The notes under the pieces are model-generated. The model did not search any database, had not been told where the DNA came from, and saw nothing but the letters and a program-made list of their open reading frames with translations. A stretch of DNA of 14,749 nucleotides from assembly GCA_012842645.1 (NCBI GenBank), contig DUSJ01000237.1, forward strand, positions 1-14,749. The letters run 5' to 3'. A program made the translations under genes and the position numbers. This document shows positions 14,590-14,749 of the stretch, one piece after another. The stretch is from Clostridiaceae bacterium (GTDB lineage: Bacteria > Bacillota > Clostridia > DSM-8532). The stretch's first letter is position 1. Every line of letters starts with the position of its first letter.

Positions 14590-14749
14590 GGAACCGTCCC
14601 TCTGCTTCAAATGAGGGCTGTCTCAAAAAGTGTATTTTTGGCATGCTGTTCAGATCTGCATTGCCTCCGCAGGAGCAGTTGAATGTTGTAATGCGATAAG
14701 TAGCAGCTCCAGTGAGGTAAAATCTGCCAGATGCAGATTCCTAGACGGC
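14590..14749. other. Non-coding end region with possible insertion-sequence/MITE terminus and long imperfect hairpin
   Basis: No coding sequence is seen after the helicase stop. GAGGGCTGTCTCAAAAAG (14613-14630) resembles the outer terminal repeats of several Firmicute insertion sequences. Behind it, 14654-14738 can fold into a nested imperfect stem: ATCTGCAT/ATGCAGAT (14654-14661 and 14731-14738), CCTC/GAGG (14664-14667 and 14714-14717), GGAGC/GCTCC (14672-14676 and 14706-14710). A short CCCTC/GAGGG pair (14598-14602, 14613-14617) could be a weak end signal for the helicase transcript but has no T-run directly behind it. The other end of any element would lie outside the window. Confidence 0.4.

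Noticed and set aside
1..14749. tRNA, rRNA, riboswitch or CRISPR array
   Set aside because: No regularly spaced repeats, cloverleaf sequence or recognisable riboswitch core was found in the intergenic gaps, which are all 312 nt or shorter.

Overview
The window looks like chromosomal DNA of a Clostridia-type Firmicute. The base composition is moderate to low in GC, Shine-Dalgarno sites are strong AGGAGG-like, several starts appear to be TTG, promoters are of the sigma-A type (TATAAT), the SOS box has the Gram-positive form, and lipoproteins and proteins typical of that group are present. The genus cannot be named from this stretch alone.

Layout. (1) Positions 1-2280, minus strand: a two-gene operon encoding an AraR-type GntR/LacI regulator followed by an FGGY sugar kinase that runs off the left edge. 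It has a good promoter and a TTGT-N4-ACAA operator at the expected transcription start, so it is probably self-repressed and induced by L-arabinose. (2) 2287-2978, minus: one HAD-family phosphatase gene (YihX-like) with its own terminator. (3) 3118-11991, minus: a seven-gene operon closed by a terminator. It encodes a very large solute-binding lipoprotein, two Opp/Dpp-type permeases and two ATPases, followed by a small membrane protein and a lipoprotein with InlB-type repeats and a predicted beta-helix. The last two are not standard parts of such transporters. (4) 12106-14589, plus: a divergent gene for a PD-(D/E)XK nuclease fused to an XPD/DinG-like iron-sulfur helicase. A perfect Gram-positive LexA box lies on its probable transcription start, so it is very likely an SOS gene. 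(5) 14590-14749: non-coding, with a sequence resembling the end of an insertion sequence or MITE and a long imperfect hairpin.

How the parts fit. The left part is sugar (probably pentose) metabolism and its regulation. The middle is an uptake system for peptides or possibly oligosaccharides, with a stem-loop after the binding-protein gene that could let that subunit be made in excess. The right part is DNA repair. The most notable observations are the LexA-controlled nuclease-helicase, the two uncharacterised proteins at the end of the transporter operon, and the roughly 170-residue insertion in the binding protein. No RNA genes, CRISPR arrays or complete mobile elements were seen.
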